DNA of 64,000 nt from JAIQFV01 sp041494885. Lineage in GTDB: Bacteria > Acidobacteriota > Terriglobia > JAIQFV01. Numbering within the stretch: the first letter of the stretch is position 1; each line of letters starts with the position of its first letter. The notes under the pieces are model-generated. The model saw nothing but the letters and a program-made list of their open reading frames with translations, had not been told where the DNA came from and ran no database searches. The position numbers and the translations under genes are program-made. The stretch spans positions 39,428 through 103,427 of the forward strand of contig JBGQBO010000016.1 in the NCBI GenBank assembly GCA_041494885.1, in the 5' to 3' direction. Of the stretch, positions 1 to 6,536 are shown piece after piece.

Positions 1-511
1 CGGAGACCCGCCCGTCAAGATACCATCCCATCGCCTGTTTTTCAGAAGTGGCCTCTCCGTGCATGTCAACCACCCGAACCTTCACCTCATCGGGGATCTT
101 TTCGAGAATGTTCTGCGCGGTTTGAAAAGGGCAATCAGTGGGCGGCATGAAGATGCGGCCCTGCAAGTTGATGACCGCATAGGGAATGCCCTTTGATGTC
201 TTTCCGAGGAAAAGGCCTGAGCCGGGAGATTGGGGCGGATAATTGGCCGGGCGGAGCAGGCGCGCGGTCCGCGCTATGTATTCAATGATTTCCTTCTTGT
301 CGTAAATGTGGTTTCCCGAGGTCAGGACGTCAACTCCCCAGGAAAAGAAATCCTCAGCGATGAGGGGGGTCAGACCAAACCCTGCGGCGGCATTCTCCAC
401 ATTGGCGATGAAGAGATCGATGGCGTGGTCGTGCCGCAGGACATCCACATGGTCGCGCACCATCTCACGACCCGGCCGGCCCACCACATCTCCAATGACG
501 AGAAGCCTCAT
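1..511 (-). CDS. ymdB: YmdB-family metallophosphoesterase (3' end cut by window edge)
   Basis: Reading from the ATG at 511 down to the window edge gives about 170 residues of a YmdB/TIGR00282-type calcineurin-like phosphoesterase, a family known to hydrolyse 2',3'-cyclic nucleotides. Visible metal-site motifs are GDVVGRPG near residues 7-14, NVEN near 38, the GNH motif in TSGNHIYDK near 70, and VDMHGEATSEK near 150. Family members are about 260 residues, so roughly the last third is missing. In many bacteria ymdB sits next to rny (RNase Y); no rny is seen between it and zapA. Family call is secure; substrate is inferred. Confidence 0.9.
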   Translation of the reverse strand, partial: MRLLVIGDVVGRPGREMVRDHVDVLRHDHAIDLFIANVENAAAGFGLTPLIAEDFFSWGVDVLTSGNHIYDKKEIIEYIARTARLLRPANYPPQSPGSGLFLGKTSKGIPYAVINLQGRIFMPPTDCPFQTAQNILEKIPDEVKVRVVDMHGEATSEKQAMGWYLDGRVS

Positions 512-631
512 CTCATGAACCTTTCGTTGGACGTCAGCCAAACAGAAGGAACGGGTTCACAACGACAATCCGTGAGTTTACGCAAATCCCGCCGAAAAGC
601 AAACGGAGAAAAAACGGCCCCCAAAAAAGAA

Positions 632-711
632 CAGCCACAAGAAGGCCGAAGAAACACAAGGGATAAAAGGCATTCAAGCCATCTTGTGTGTCTTGGGATT
701 CTCTGTGGCTG
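632..711. repeat. Inverted short-word repeat behind the 6S RNA candidate
   Basis: CAGCCACA (632-639) is matched by TGTGGCTG (704-711), and AACACAAG (653-660) by CTTGTGT (683-689), giving a nested inverted repeat of about 80 bp. It lies just past the 3' end of the 6S RNA candidate (minus strand). It resembles the short-word repeat tracts at 3541, 29406, 42964 and 56984. The rest of 512-726 holds no gene I can support. Confidence 0.5.
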
Positions 712-726
712 GAAGCTGGGGAAAAC

Positions 727-921
727 TTTAGGAGTAATCCACGTGGGCCGTTGGGGTCGTCTATTTGAACCTAGACATGCAAGGTGGGTGCCCTACTCAG
801 CGCATTAGGCAGTCCCGCTTGGCGGGACTGAGCACACCGCGATGAGACGCGGACTCCCGTTCAAATAGTTAGGCTCAAAATTCAACAAACCACCTGACGA
901 ACCCTGCAGACTACTCCTAAC
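727..921 (-). ncRNA. ssrS: Candidate 6S RNA
   Basis: About 195 nt directly downstream of zapA, the same position ssrS has in gamma-proteobacteria. The minus-strand transcript closes with TTAGGAGTA/TACTCCTAA (912-920 and 728-736). An inner perfect 10-bp stem CTATTTGAAC/GTTCAAATAG follows (859-868 and 761-770), and a GC hairpin AGTCCCGC/GCGGGACT (811-829) lies near the top. The side of the bubble reads GGGCACCCACCTTG, similar to conserved 6S bubble sequence. The long rod with an open middle fits 6S RNA, which binds the housekeeping RNA polymerase holoenzyme. The identification rests on structure and neighbourhood; a covariance-model search was not possible. The ends are approximate. Confidence 0.6.
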
Positions 922-945
922 CCGTAAGAACTCGGTCTGAAGTTA

Positions 946-1242
946 CTATGATTCCTGGATCACGGAATCGAGTAATTTGATGCAAGCCTCTGTTTTCTCC
1001 GTAAGCGTGGTTGAAAGTTCCTGGTTTTCCAGTTTCAGTCGCGCCACCTCGTCCGCCATCGTCAACGCCGCGAGCACCGCCACTTTGAGCGAATCGATGG
1101 TTCTCGTGGCGTCAGCAATCTCGCGCATTTTTTCGTCGAGCGACGCCGCCAACCGCTTCACATATCCCGGATCAGGCCCACCGCGCAGGTAGTAGGTCTG
1201 GTCATAGATTTCAACGGGAATGCTATCGTCGGGATTGTTCAT
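946..1242 (-). CDS. zapA: Cell division protein ZapA
   Basis: 98 residues, the usual ZapA size. The N-terminal part (VEIYDQTYYLRGG, residues about 10-22) is the typical ZapA globular domain and the rest is a long helix that forms the tetramer coiled coil. ZapA binds and bundles FtsZ filaments at midcell. Its ATG overlaps the TGA of the upstream coiled-coil gene (ATGA), so the two are probably translationally coupled. The 6S RNA candidate follows 25 bp downstream. Confidence 0.9.
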   Translation of the reverse strand: MNNPDDSIPVEIYDQTYYLRGGPDPGYVKRLAASLDEKMREIADATRTIDSLKVAVLAALTMADEVARLKLENQELSTTLTEKTEACIKLLDSVIQES

Positions 1243-1469
1243 TCCCCTCCCACGCGATTGATGGCGTTGAGGATTCGTTCGACCTTATTCTTAACCAGTT
1301 CCCGTTCCTTTTTCAAGCTCTTAATTTCCTGCTCCAGGGCGCGCAGCTCCGAGCGGAGGCGCTCCATCTCCCCCAGCTGATCGGCGTGCTTCTGATGAGC
1401 GGATTTCAGTCGCTCACCCGCCTGATGAATCTTGCGTTCAAGCTCTGCGAACTGGTCCTTCGGATTCAC
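1239..1469 (-). CDS. ZapB-like coiled-coil protein
   Basis: A 76-residue, highly charged protein predicted to be almost one continuous coiled coil (heptads from about residue 5 to 70). Size, composition and position just before zapA suggest a ZapB-type division factor linking ZapA to the nucleoid side of the ring. Sequence similarity for such proteins is weak, so the name is inference. Its ATG overlaps the pheT stop codon (ATGA) and its own stop overlaps zapA, making a tight pheT-zapB-zapA run. Confidence 0.7.
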   Translation of the reverse strand: MNPKDQFAELERKIHQAGERLKSAHQKHADQLGEMERLRSELRALEQEIKSLKKERELVKNKVERILNAINRVGGE

Positions 1470-3529
1470 TTTTCTTTCCGTATTTTCGCGCCCAACTCTG
1501 TTTCGAGGGCATGCATCACCTTTTCAACTTGAGGCGCGACTTCCTGCTCGACGAGGGTTCGATCCTGCGATTGAAAAACAAAGCGGAGAGACAGGCTGTA
1601 GTTTCCGTCACCCAGCGAAGCATGTTGATAGCGATCAACGGGCTTGATCTCGATCAGGTTCTCAACCGGGACCCGGGAAAGGGCCTTCAACACCCCTTCG
1701 TAGGATACTTTTCCGGACAACACAAACGAAAGATCCCGCTCCACTGCCGGGAACGGGGACAAGGGCCTGAACTCAACCCGCCGCCGGCCTTTCTCCAGCA
1801 GCCACTCCAGGTCAATCTCTGCCGCAAACACGTCCTGTTTGATTTTGTAGCGTTCGCGGAGGGACGCGTCCAGCATCCCGAAGGTCGCCACGCGTGTCCC
1901 GTCTGCGAAGGCATCACTGGATTGCTCCGTGCGATAAGTGCGGAACTGATTTTCTGATTTGCAGAACTTCATCTCCCCTGTTTCAAACAGGGCCAGGGCT
2001 TGCTCGACGTCTCCCTTGAGGGTGAAGAAGTCATAATCCCTGGGATTGTCATCTTTGTCATGCAAGATCTTCGGGCGCCAACATCCAGTGGCTCCGAGCA
2101 CCAACGTGGTGCGCTCGACCGGTGCTCCTCGTTCCCCCCGAAAATAGATCTTTCCGACCTCGTACACCCGGATGTCGCGTTGCCCCCGATTCAGGTTTCG
2201 ACGCACTACTTCCAGGAGTGAGGGCAGCGCTGTGGGGCGCAAGGCGCCGGCAACCTCTGAGAGGGGGTTCGCGAGTTCAACCGAAGCTCGCTGTGTAAAG
2301 CTTGCGGCTTCTTCGACATCCAGGAACGGGAAGGAGATAAACTCAAAATATCCCATCGCACCGAGGCAGTCCTTTAAGCGCGAAACGGCTCCTGCCGCAG
2401 GCAAATTGCTCCCGCGGGTCGCAGTCCGCAACAATCGAGGGGGAAATTGGTCATAACCATAATGACGAGCGACCTCCTCGACAAGATCAATCTCGCAAGT
2501 GACGTCATTACGCCATGTGGGGATTTGCCATTCCCATTCTTCAGGGGTTGTTGCAACCCGCAGGAACTCGAGAGAAGACAGGATCCGTTCCACACGGGGG
2601 GGCTCAACCTCAATCCCCAAATGTCGCTTCAATGCCGCACGGCGCAGCCTCAGACGGGATGGAAGGATCGGCGTCGGATAGCAATCGATGAACCCTTCCA
2701 GGATCGCTCCGCCGGAAATCTTCTGGATCAGTTGGGCACACCGGTTCATCGCCGTCACGACATTCTCGACATCCGTCCCGCGCTCAAAGCGGTGAGAGGC
2801 CTCGGTGTGCATACCAAAAGCCCGTGCAGTCTTGCGGATCGAAGTGGGCAGAAACCATGCGCTCTCAATTAATACGTTACGGGTCAACGTGGAGATCTCG
2901 CTGTCCGCTCCACCCATCACGCCGGCGAGGGCTACAGGCCTTGCAGCATCCGCGATCACGAGGTTTTCACTGGACAGGGTTCGATCCACTCCATCAAGAG
3001 TCGTCAAATGCTCTCCGTGTTTGGCACGGCGAACGATGATCTTTCGTCCGGTGAGACGGTCGAGATCAAACGCATGCAGCGGATGGCCCAGCTCGAAAAG
3101 CACATAGTTGGTAACGTCAGCGATGTTGTTGATGGAGCGCTGACCCACGGCCTCCAGTTGCCTGACGAGCCAAGAAGGGGAAGGGGCCACCTTCACGCCA
3201 GTCACAACGCGAGCACAATACCTGTAACAAAGGTCGGGATCAGTAATTTCAACGGAGGCAGACCGGGAGGCAGGCTCCCCGGCTTCTGAGAATGCCATGG
3301 GAGGAGGCTGGAGAGGAATCTGGTAGATGGTGGCCACTTCTCGCGCCACTCCCCAGTGACTCAAACAGTCGCCTCGATTGGCTGTCAGCTCCAGCTCGAT
3401 GAGGAAGTCGTCGCCATGGGCTTCGATCGATTCCACAGGAAGCCCCACCATGGCGAGGTCATCGGCGAGCTTGTGGGCCTCGACAGGTACCTCGACGTAT
3501 TGTTTGAGCCATTGATAAGAAATCTTCAT
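1466..3529 (-). CDS. pheT: Phenylalanine--tRNA ligase beta subunit, short form
   Basis: 687 residues, against about 790 for E. coli PheT. The N-terminal segment runs straight from ESIEAHGDDFLIELE to LTANRGDCLSHWGVARE, so the EMAPII-like tRNA-binding OB domain normally inserted near residues 40-150 is absent. The B3/B4 region, the B5 domain and the C-terminal FDX-ACB anticodon domain (about residues 595-687, starting near PLSPFPAVERDLSFV) are present. PheT forms the alpha2beta2 enzyme with PheS and carries the editing site. It lies downstream of pheS across a 135-bp gap filled by a repeat. The ATG at 3529 begins MKISYQWLKQYV, the family start. Confidence 0.95.
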   Translation of the reverse strand: MKISYQWLKQYVEVPVEAHKLADDLAMVGLPVESIEAHGDDFLIELELTANRGDCLSHWGVAREVATIYQIPLQPPPMAFSEAGEPASRSASVEITDPDLCYRYCARVVTGVKVAPSPSWLVRQLEAVGQRSINNIADVTNYVLFELGHPLHAFDLDRLTGRKIIVRRAKHGEHLTTLDGVDRTLSSENLVIADAARPVALAGVMGGADSEISTLTRNVLIESAWFLPTSIRKTARAFGMHTEASHRFERGTDVENVVTAMNRCAQLIQKISGGAILEGFIDCYPTPILPSRLRLRRAALKRHLGIEVEPPRVERILSSLEFLRVATTPEEWEWQIPTWRNDVTCEIDLVEEVARHYGYDQFPPRLLRTATRGSNLPAAGAVSRLKDCLGAMGYFEFISFPFLDVEEAASFTQRASVELANPLSEVAGALRPTALPSLLEVVRRNLNRGQRDIRVYEVGKIYFRGERGAPVERTTLVLGATGCWRPKILHDKDDNPRDYDFFTLKGDVEQALALFETGEMKFCKSENQFRTYRTEQSSDAFADGTRVATFGMLDASLRERYKIKQDVFAAEIDLEWLLEKGRRRVEFRPLSPFPAVERDLSFVLSGKVSYEGVLKALSRVPVENLIEIKPVDRYQHASLGDGNYSLSLRFVFQSQDRTLVEQEVAPQVEKVMHALETELGAKIRKEK

Positions 3530-3540
3530 GTTAAATCAGT

Positions 3541-3660
3541 CCACAGAGGCCACAGATTCCACAGAAGGCCGAAGACATCCCGAAAAAGAGCAAGGTCTGC
3601 AGCGATAAGCTGGGATTTTATACTCCTCTGCGCCCTCTGCGTAATCCGCGTAATCTGTGG
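3541..3660. repeat. Inverted short-word repeat between pheS and pheT
   Basis: The left arm (3541-3566) repeats the word CCACAGA; the right arm (3624-3660) repeats CTCTGCG and ends AATCTGTGG. CCACAGATT at 3550-3558 is the exact reverse complement of AATCTGTGG at 3652-3660. The tract fills nearly all of the pheS-pheT gap and its right arm touches the pheS stop codon at 3665. On the transcript it could form a long-range hairpin between the two subunit genes. Confidence 0.55.
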
Positions 3661-3664
3661 ATCT

Positions 3665-4834
3665 TCACCGGAACTGTTCCAAGAACCGGAGGTCGTTGTT
3701 GAAGAAATAATCCAGACTGGGCATATTAAACTTCAACATGGTATAGCGATCCAGGCCCAACCCAAAGGCAAACCCTGAATACTGCTCTGGATCATAACCG
3801 ACATACTTAAACACGTTAGGATGGATCATTCCCGCGCCCATCACTTCCACCCAACCGCTCTGTTTACAGACTCGGCAGGGAGTCTCCGGGTTGACGCGGC
3901 CTGTCCCGCCACAAATCCCGCAGGAGACATCTACTTCCGCGCTGGGTTCCGTGAAGGGAAAATAGCTGGGGCGGAAGCGCACCCGTTTTTCGGGCCCGAA
4001 GAAGGCCTTCAGAAAATACTCCAGGGTCCCCTTGAATTCGCAGAAGGAGATGTCCACATCGACGGCGAATCCCTCGATCTGGTGGAACATGGGAGTATGC
4101 GTCGCATCCGGGTTATCGCGGCGGTAGACTTTTCCGGGGACAATGGCCCGGACGGGCGGTTTCATCCGCTCCATGGTGTGGATCTGGACCGGCGAGGTGT
4201 GTGTCCGCAGGAGCAACTCATCACGTCCCTTTCCACCCCCCTTGATGAAGAAGGTATCCTGTTCACTGCGGGCGGGGTGGTTCTCGGGCGTGTTCAGGGC
4301 CTCAAAATTGTAATAAGCCGTCTCAATTTCGGGTCCCTGCTCCACGGTGTAGCCCATGGAGATGAAAATCTCCTCAATCTCCTCACGAACGAGAGTGAGA
4401 GGATGCCTGGCGCCAAATTGATGGGAAAGGCCGGGAAGAGTGACATCAGGGATGACTTGAACTTCTGTTTGAAACCCGTCCTTAAGAGAACTGAATTTGT
4501 CTCTGAGTGGTAATTCAATTCTCCCTTTGGTCTTAGCTATAAGCTCATTCAGGTATTTTTCCGTCTCGGTTCTCAGTCCGTTAAGGAGCTTTCCCAGGAT
4601 GGGTTTCAACTGAGGCGGAGCGGTTTTCAACCAGTTATCACTCAAGAAGGACAAGCGACCGTTTTTGCGTCCCAGCCAGGCAATCCTGAACTCTTCGATT
4701 TTCGCCGGCGAATCGGCTGCAACTGAGTCTGCTTGGAGTAGTTGTCGCAGCTCCTCGAACAGAGAATTACACTGCTCGGCCGACGTCACGCCGATTTCCA
4801 AAAGCGGTTTTCGAAGCTTTTCATCCAGGGTCAT
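3665..4834 (-). CDS. pheS: Phenylalanine--tRNA ligase alpha subunit, with zinc-ribbon-like insert
   Basis: 389 residues, longer than the usual 330-350. It has an N-terminal coiled-coil tRNA-binding arm (about 1-110) and a class II catalytic core: motif 2 around VYRRDNPDATHTPMFHQIEGF at 236-256, FTEPSAEVDV at 294-303, and motif 3 GFAFGLGLDRYTM at 354-366. Between the core strands lies a Cys4 insert (C305, C308, C320, C323; CGICGGTG and CRVCKQSGW) resembling a zinc ribbon. It charges tRNA-Phe together with PheT. The order thrS-infC-rpmI-rplT-pheS-pheT matches the classic bacterial cluster. Confidence 0.95.
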   Translation of the reverse strand: MTLDEKLRKPLLEIGVTSAEQCNSLFEELRQLLQADSVAADSPAKIEEFRIAWLGRKNGRLSFLSDNWLKTAPPQLKPILGKLLNGLRTETEKYLNELIAKTKGRIELPLRDKFSSLKDGFQTEVQVIPDVTLPGLSHQFGARHPLTLVREEIEEIFISMGYTVEQGPEIETAYYNFEALNTPENHPARSEQDTFFIKGGGKGRDELLLRTHTSPVQIHTMERMKPPVRAIVPGKVYRRDNPDATHTPMFHQIEGFAVDVDISFCEFKGTLEYFLKAFFGPEKRVRFRPSYFPFTEPSAEVDVSCGICGGTGRVNPETPCRVCKQSGWVEVMGAGMIHPNVFKYVGYDPEQYSGFAFGLGLDRYTMLKFNMPSLDYFFNNDLRFLEQFR

Positions 4835-4936
4835 AAACCAGTCGCGTCCTGTTGAGAGGTTTGACTTCTAACCTGGAGAGCTCAAACAAGGCCGCCTCAT
4901 ACAGGGAAAATCCTGCGAAGAGCGGCCCCTATGAAT

Positions 4937-5308
4937 TTAGGCGGAGGCTGGACCCGACATCGCCTGCTTGGCGGTCTCAGCCAGCTTGGCGAACGCGGCT
5001 GCGTCACTGAGCGCCAGGTCTGCCAGAATCTTCCGGTCGAGTGTCACCCCGGCCTTTTTCAGTCCGGCAATGAGCCGGCTGTAAGATAGGCCGTTCTCGC
5101 GTGAGGCTGCGCCGATGCGGATGATCCACAATTGCCGGAAATCCCGCTTACGCACGCGGCGGTCACGATAGGCATACTTCAGGGCCTTTTGAACGGATTC
5201 TTTGGCGGAGCGATGGAGTTTGCTTTTGGTGAGAACGTAGCCGGAAGCTAACTTGAGAATTTTCTTGCGCTTTCGGGCGCGCTTTGGACCTCGTTTAACT
5301 CGGGGCAC
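4937..5308 (-). CDS. rplT: 50S ribosomal protein L20
   Basis: 123 residues beginning MPRVKRGPKRARKRKKILK, the canonical L20 start: a basic N-terminal tail followed by a globular domain (LWIIRIGAASRENGLSYSRLI). L20 binds 23S rRNA early in 50S assembly and in several bacteria represses its own infC-rpmI-rplT operon. A GGAGAAAA Shine-Dalgarno stretch precedes the ATG. The 176-bp gap to rpmI is longer than usual for this operon and could hold control elements, but I see no clear one. Confidence 0.97.
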   Translation of the reverse strand: MPRVKRGPKRARKRKKILKLASGYVLTKSKLHRSAKESVQKALKYAYRDRRVRKRDFRQLWIIRIGAASRENGLSYSRLIAGLKKAGVTLDRKILADLALSDAAAFAKLAETAKQAMSGPASA

Positions 5309-5484
5309 GGTTTTCTCCTTTCAATTTGGAATCGGCTTGCAGGCACCGTGTGTTCCATTCGATGGAGCGATGGAATCCGCCTGCTCGCACGAGATGATTT
5401 CAATCAAAGATCAGATTTGTCAGAACCGCAGAGTGCCAAGTCGATAACATACCGGGTGACGGCTGCCGGGGGCATCGCCTGGTT

Positions 5485-5688
5485 CTAGCCTCCCATCAGC
5501 ATTCGCTTGACAGATTTTTCGTCGGCCTTGCTGACCAGCGTGTCCTTGTCAAGTTTCCGTTTCACTTTGGTGGTTTTTGAGGCCAGGAGGTGACGCGCAT
5601 AGGCATGTCCCCTCTTGATCTTTCCCGTCGCGGTCAGCTTGAATCGCTTGGCGGCCCCGCGATGGCTTTTCAACTTAAATTTCGGCAT
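5485..5688 (-). CDS. rpmI: 50S ribosomal protein L35
   Basis: 67 residues, the usual L35 size, starting MPKFKLKSHRGAAKRFKLT with the typical basic composition. An AGAGGAG ribosome site lies 5 nt before the ATG. It is the middle gene of infC-rpmI-rplT. The 144 bp between infC and rpmI contain no gene and are a plausible place for operon control by L20, which I could not confirm. Confidence 0.97.
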   Translation of the reverse strand: MPKFKLKSHRGAAKRFKLTATGKIKRGHAYARHLLASKTTKVKRKLDKDTLVSKADEKSVKRMLMGG

Positions 5689-5832
5689 GAATGCTCCTCT
5701 TTGGAAACAGAAATCAGGCCAGCTTGCTTCGCGGCGTTAACACGAGGATGGCCAGGTGATTCGGGTGACTTTTTCGAAGCGGCCGCTTTGACGAGACTGA
5801 AACTGGGCGTCCGTTGGAAGCGGAGTTTTCTC

Positions 5833-6348
5833 CTAACTCTTCTTGGGCGCCAGGACCATGAACAGGTTCGGGCCTTCGAACTTGGGGAAGAATTCGACGA
5901 TCCCCACCTCACCCACATCCGTGACGAGTCGATCCAGCAATCTCCGACCGATTTCCTTGTGGGCCATCTCTCGCCCACGGAATCTCACGCTCGCCTTTAC
6001 CTTGTCTCCATCCTTCAGGAAATCCAGGATGTGATTTTTTTTGAACTCGTAATCGTGTTCATCAGTTTGGGGCCGGAACTTGACCTCTTTAAGCTGGATT
6101 TGCTTCTGGTGTTTCTTGGCCTCATGCGCCTTCTTGCTCAGCTGGTAGATATACTTGCCATAGTCCATGATCTTGCAGACCGGCGGCTGGGCTTGGGGCG
6201 AGATCTCCACGAGGTCGAGTGAGCGTTCACGCGCAATCTTGAGCGCCTCGTACGGTGGCATGATTCCGAGCTGAGTTCCCTGATCATCAATCACGCGAAT
6301 CTGCGGGACACGAATGCGCTCATTCGTGCGAATCGACTTGTCGTAAAT
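5833..6348 (-). CDS. infC: Translation initiation factor IF-3 (AUU start codon)
   Basis: IF-3 binds the 30S subunit, blocks premature 50S joining and discriminates against wrong start codons. The N domain (TNERIRVPQIRVIDDQGTQL) and C domain (VRFRGREMAHKEIG) are both present. The first ATG/GTG-type start (GTG at 6294) would cut the conserved NERIRVPQIRV segment. Reading further upstream, the frame begins at ATT (6348-6346), 6 nt behind a strong AGGAGG. This gives 171 residues, the normal length. AUU initiation is the known self-regulation device of infC, because IF-3 represses non-AUG starts. Confidence 0.93.
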   Translation of the reverse strand: MYDKSIRTNERIRVPQIRVIDDQGTQLGIMPPYEALKIARERSLDLVEISPQAQPPVCKIMDYGKYIYQLSKKAHEAKKHQKQIQLKEVKFRPQTDEHDYEFKKNHILDFLKDGDKVKASVRFRGREMAHKEIGRRLLDRLVTDVGEVGIVEFFPKFEGPNLFMVLAPKKS

Positions 6349-6362
6349 AAAACTCCTCCTTA

Positions 6363-6390
6363 GCTTGCTCTTCCCCCTCGGGGAACAAGC
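6363..6390 (-). promoter_or_regulatory. Hairpin directly before the infC ribosome site
   Basis: On the minus strand GCTTG-TTCCCC pairs with GGGGAA-CAAGC (11 bp, GAG loop, one 3-nt bulge on the 3' side). It ends 2 nt before the AGGAGGAG ribosome site of infC. There is no U-run behind it, so it looks less like a terminator than a translational or processing control element. Its location suggests control of infC-rpmI-rplT, which is inference. Nothing else recognisable lies in 6349-6536. Confidence 0.45.
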
Positions 6391-6536
6391 GGCTTATTGG
6401 TTTAACGTAAATGGCTGCAAGTGTTAGCGGGAGCTGCCACACACCCTCGAGAGTGAGACCTCTACTCCCGGGCAGCAAAGCCTCTCAAGCGACGCAATTC
6501 TCACCTGTTCGCTAAGTAATGTCAAATCAAAATGGG

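Noticed and set aside
230..808. Plus-strand frame across ymdB and the 6S RNA candidate
   Set aside because: Overlaps the real ymdB gene and a structured RNA; sequence is low-complexity and basic.
3821..4513. Plus-strand frame opposite pheS
   Set aside because: Mirror frame of a conserved synthetase; no ribosome site and no recognisable domain.
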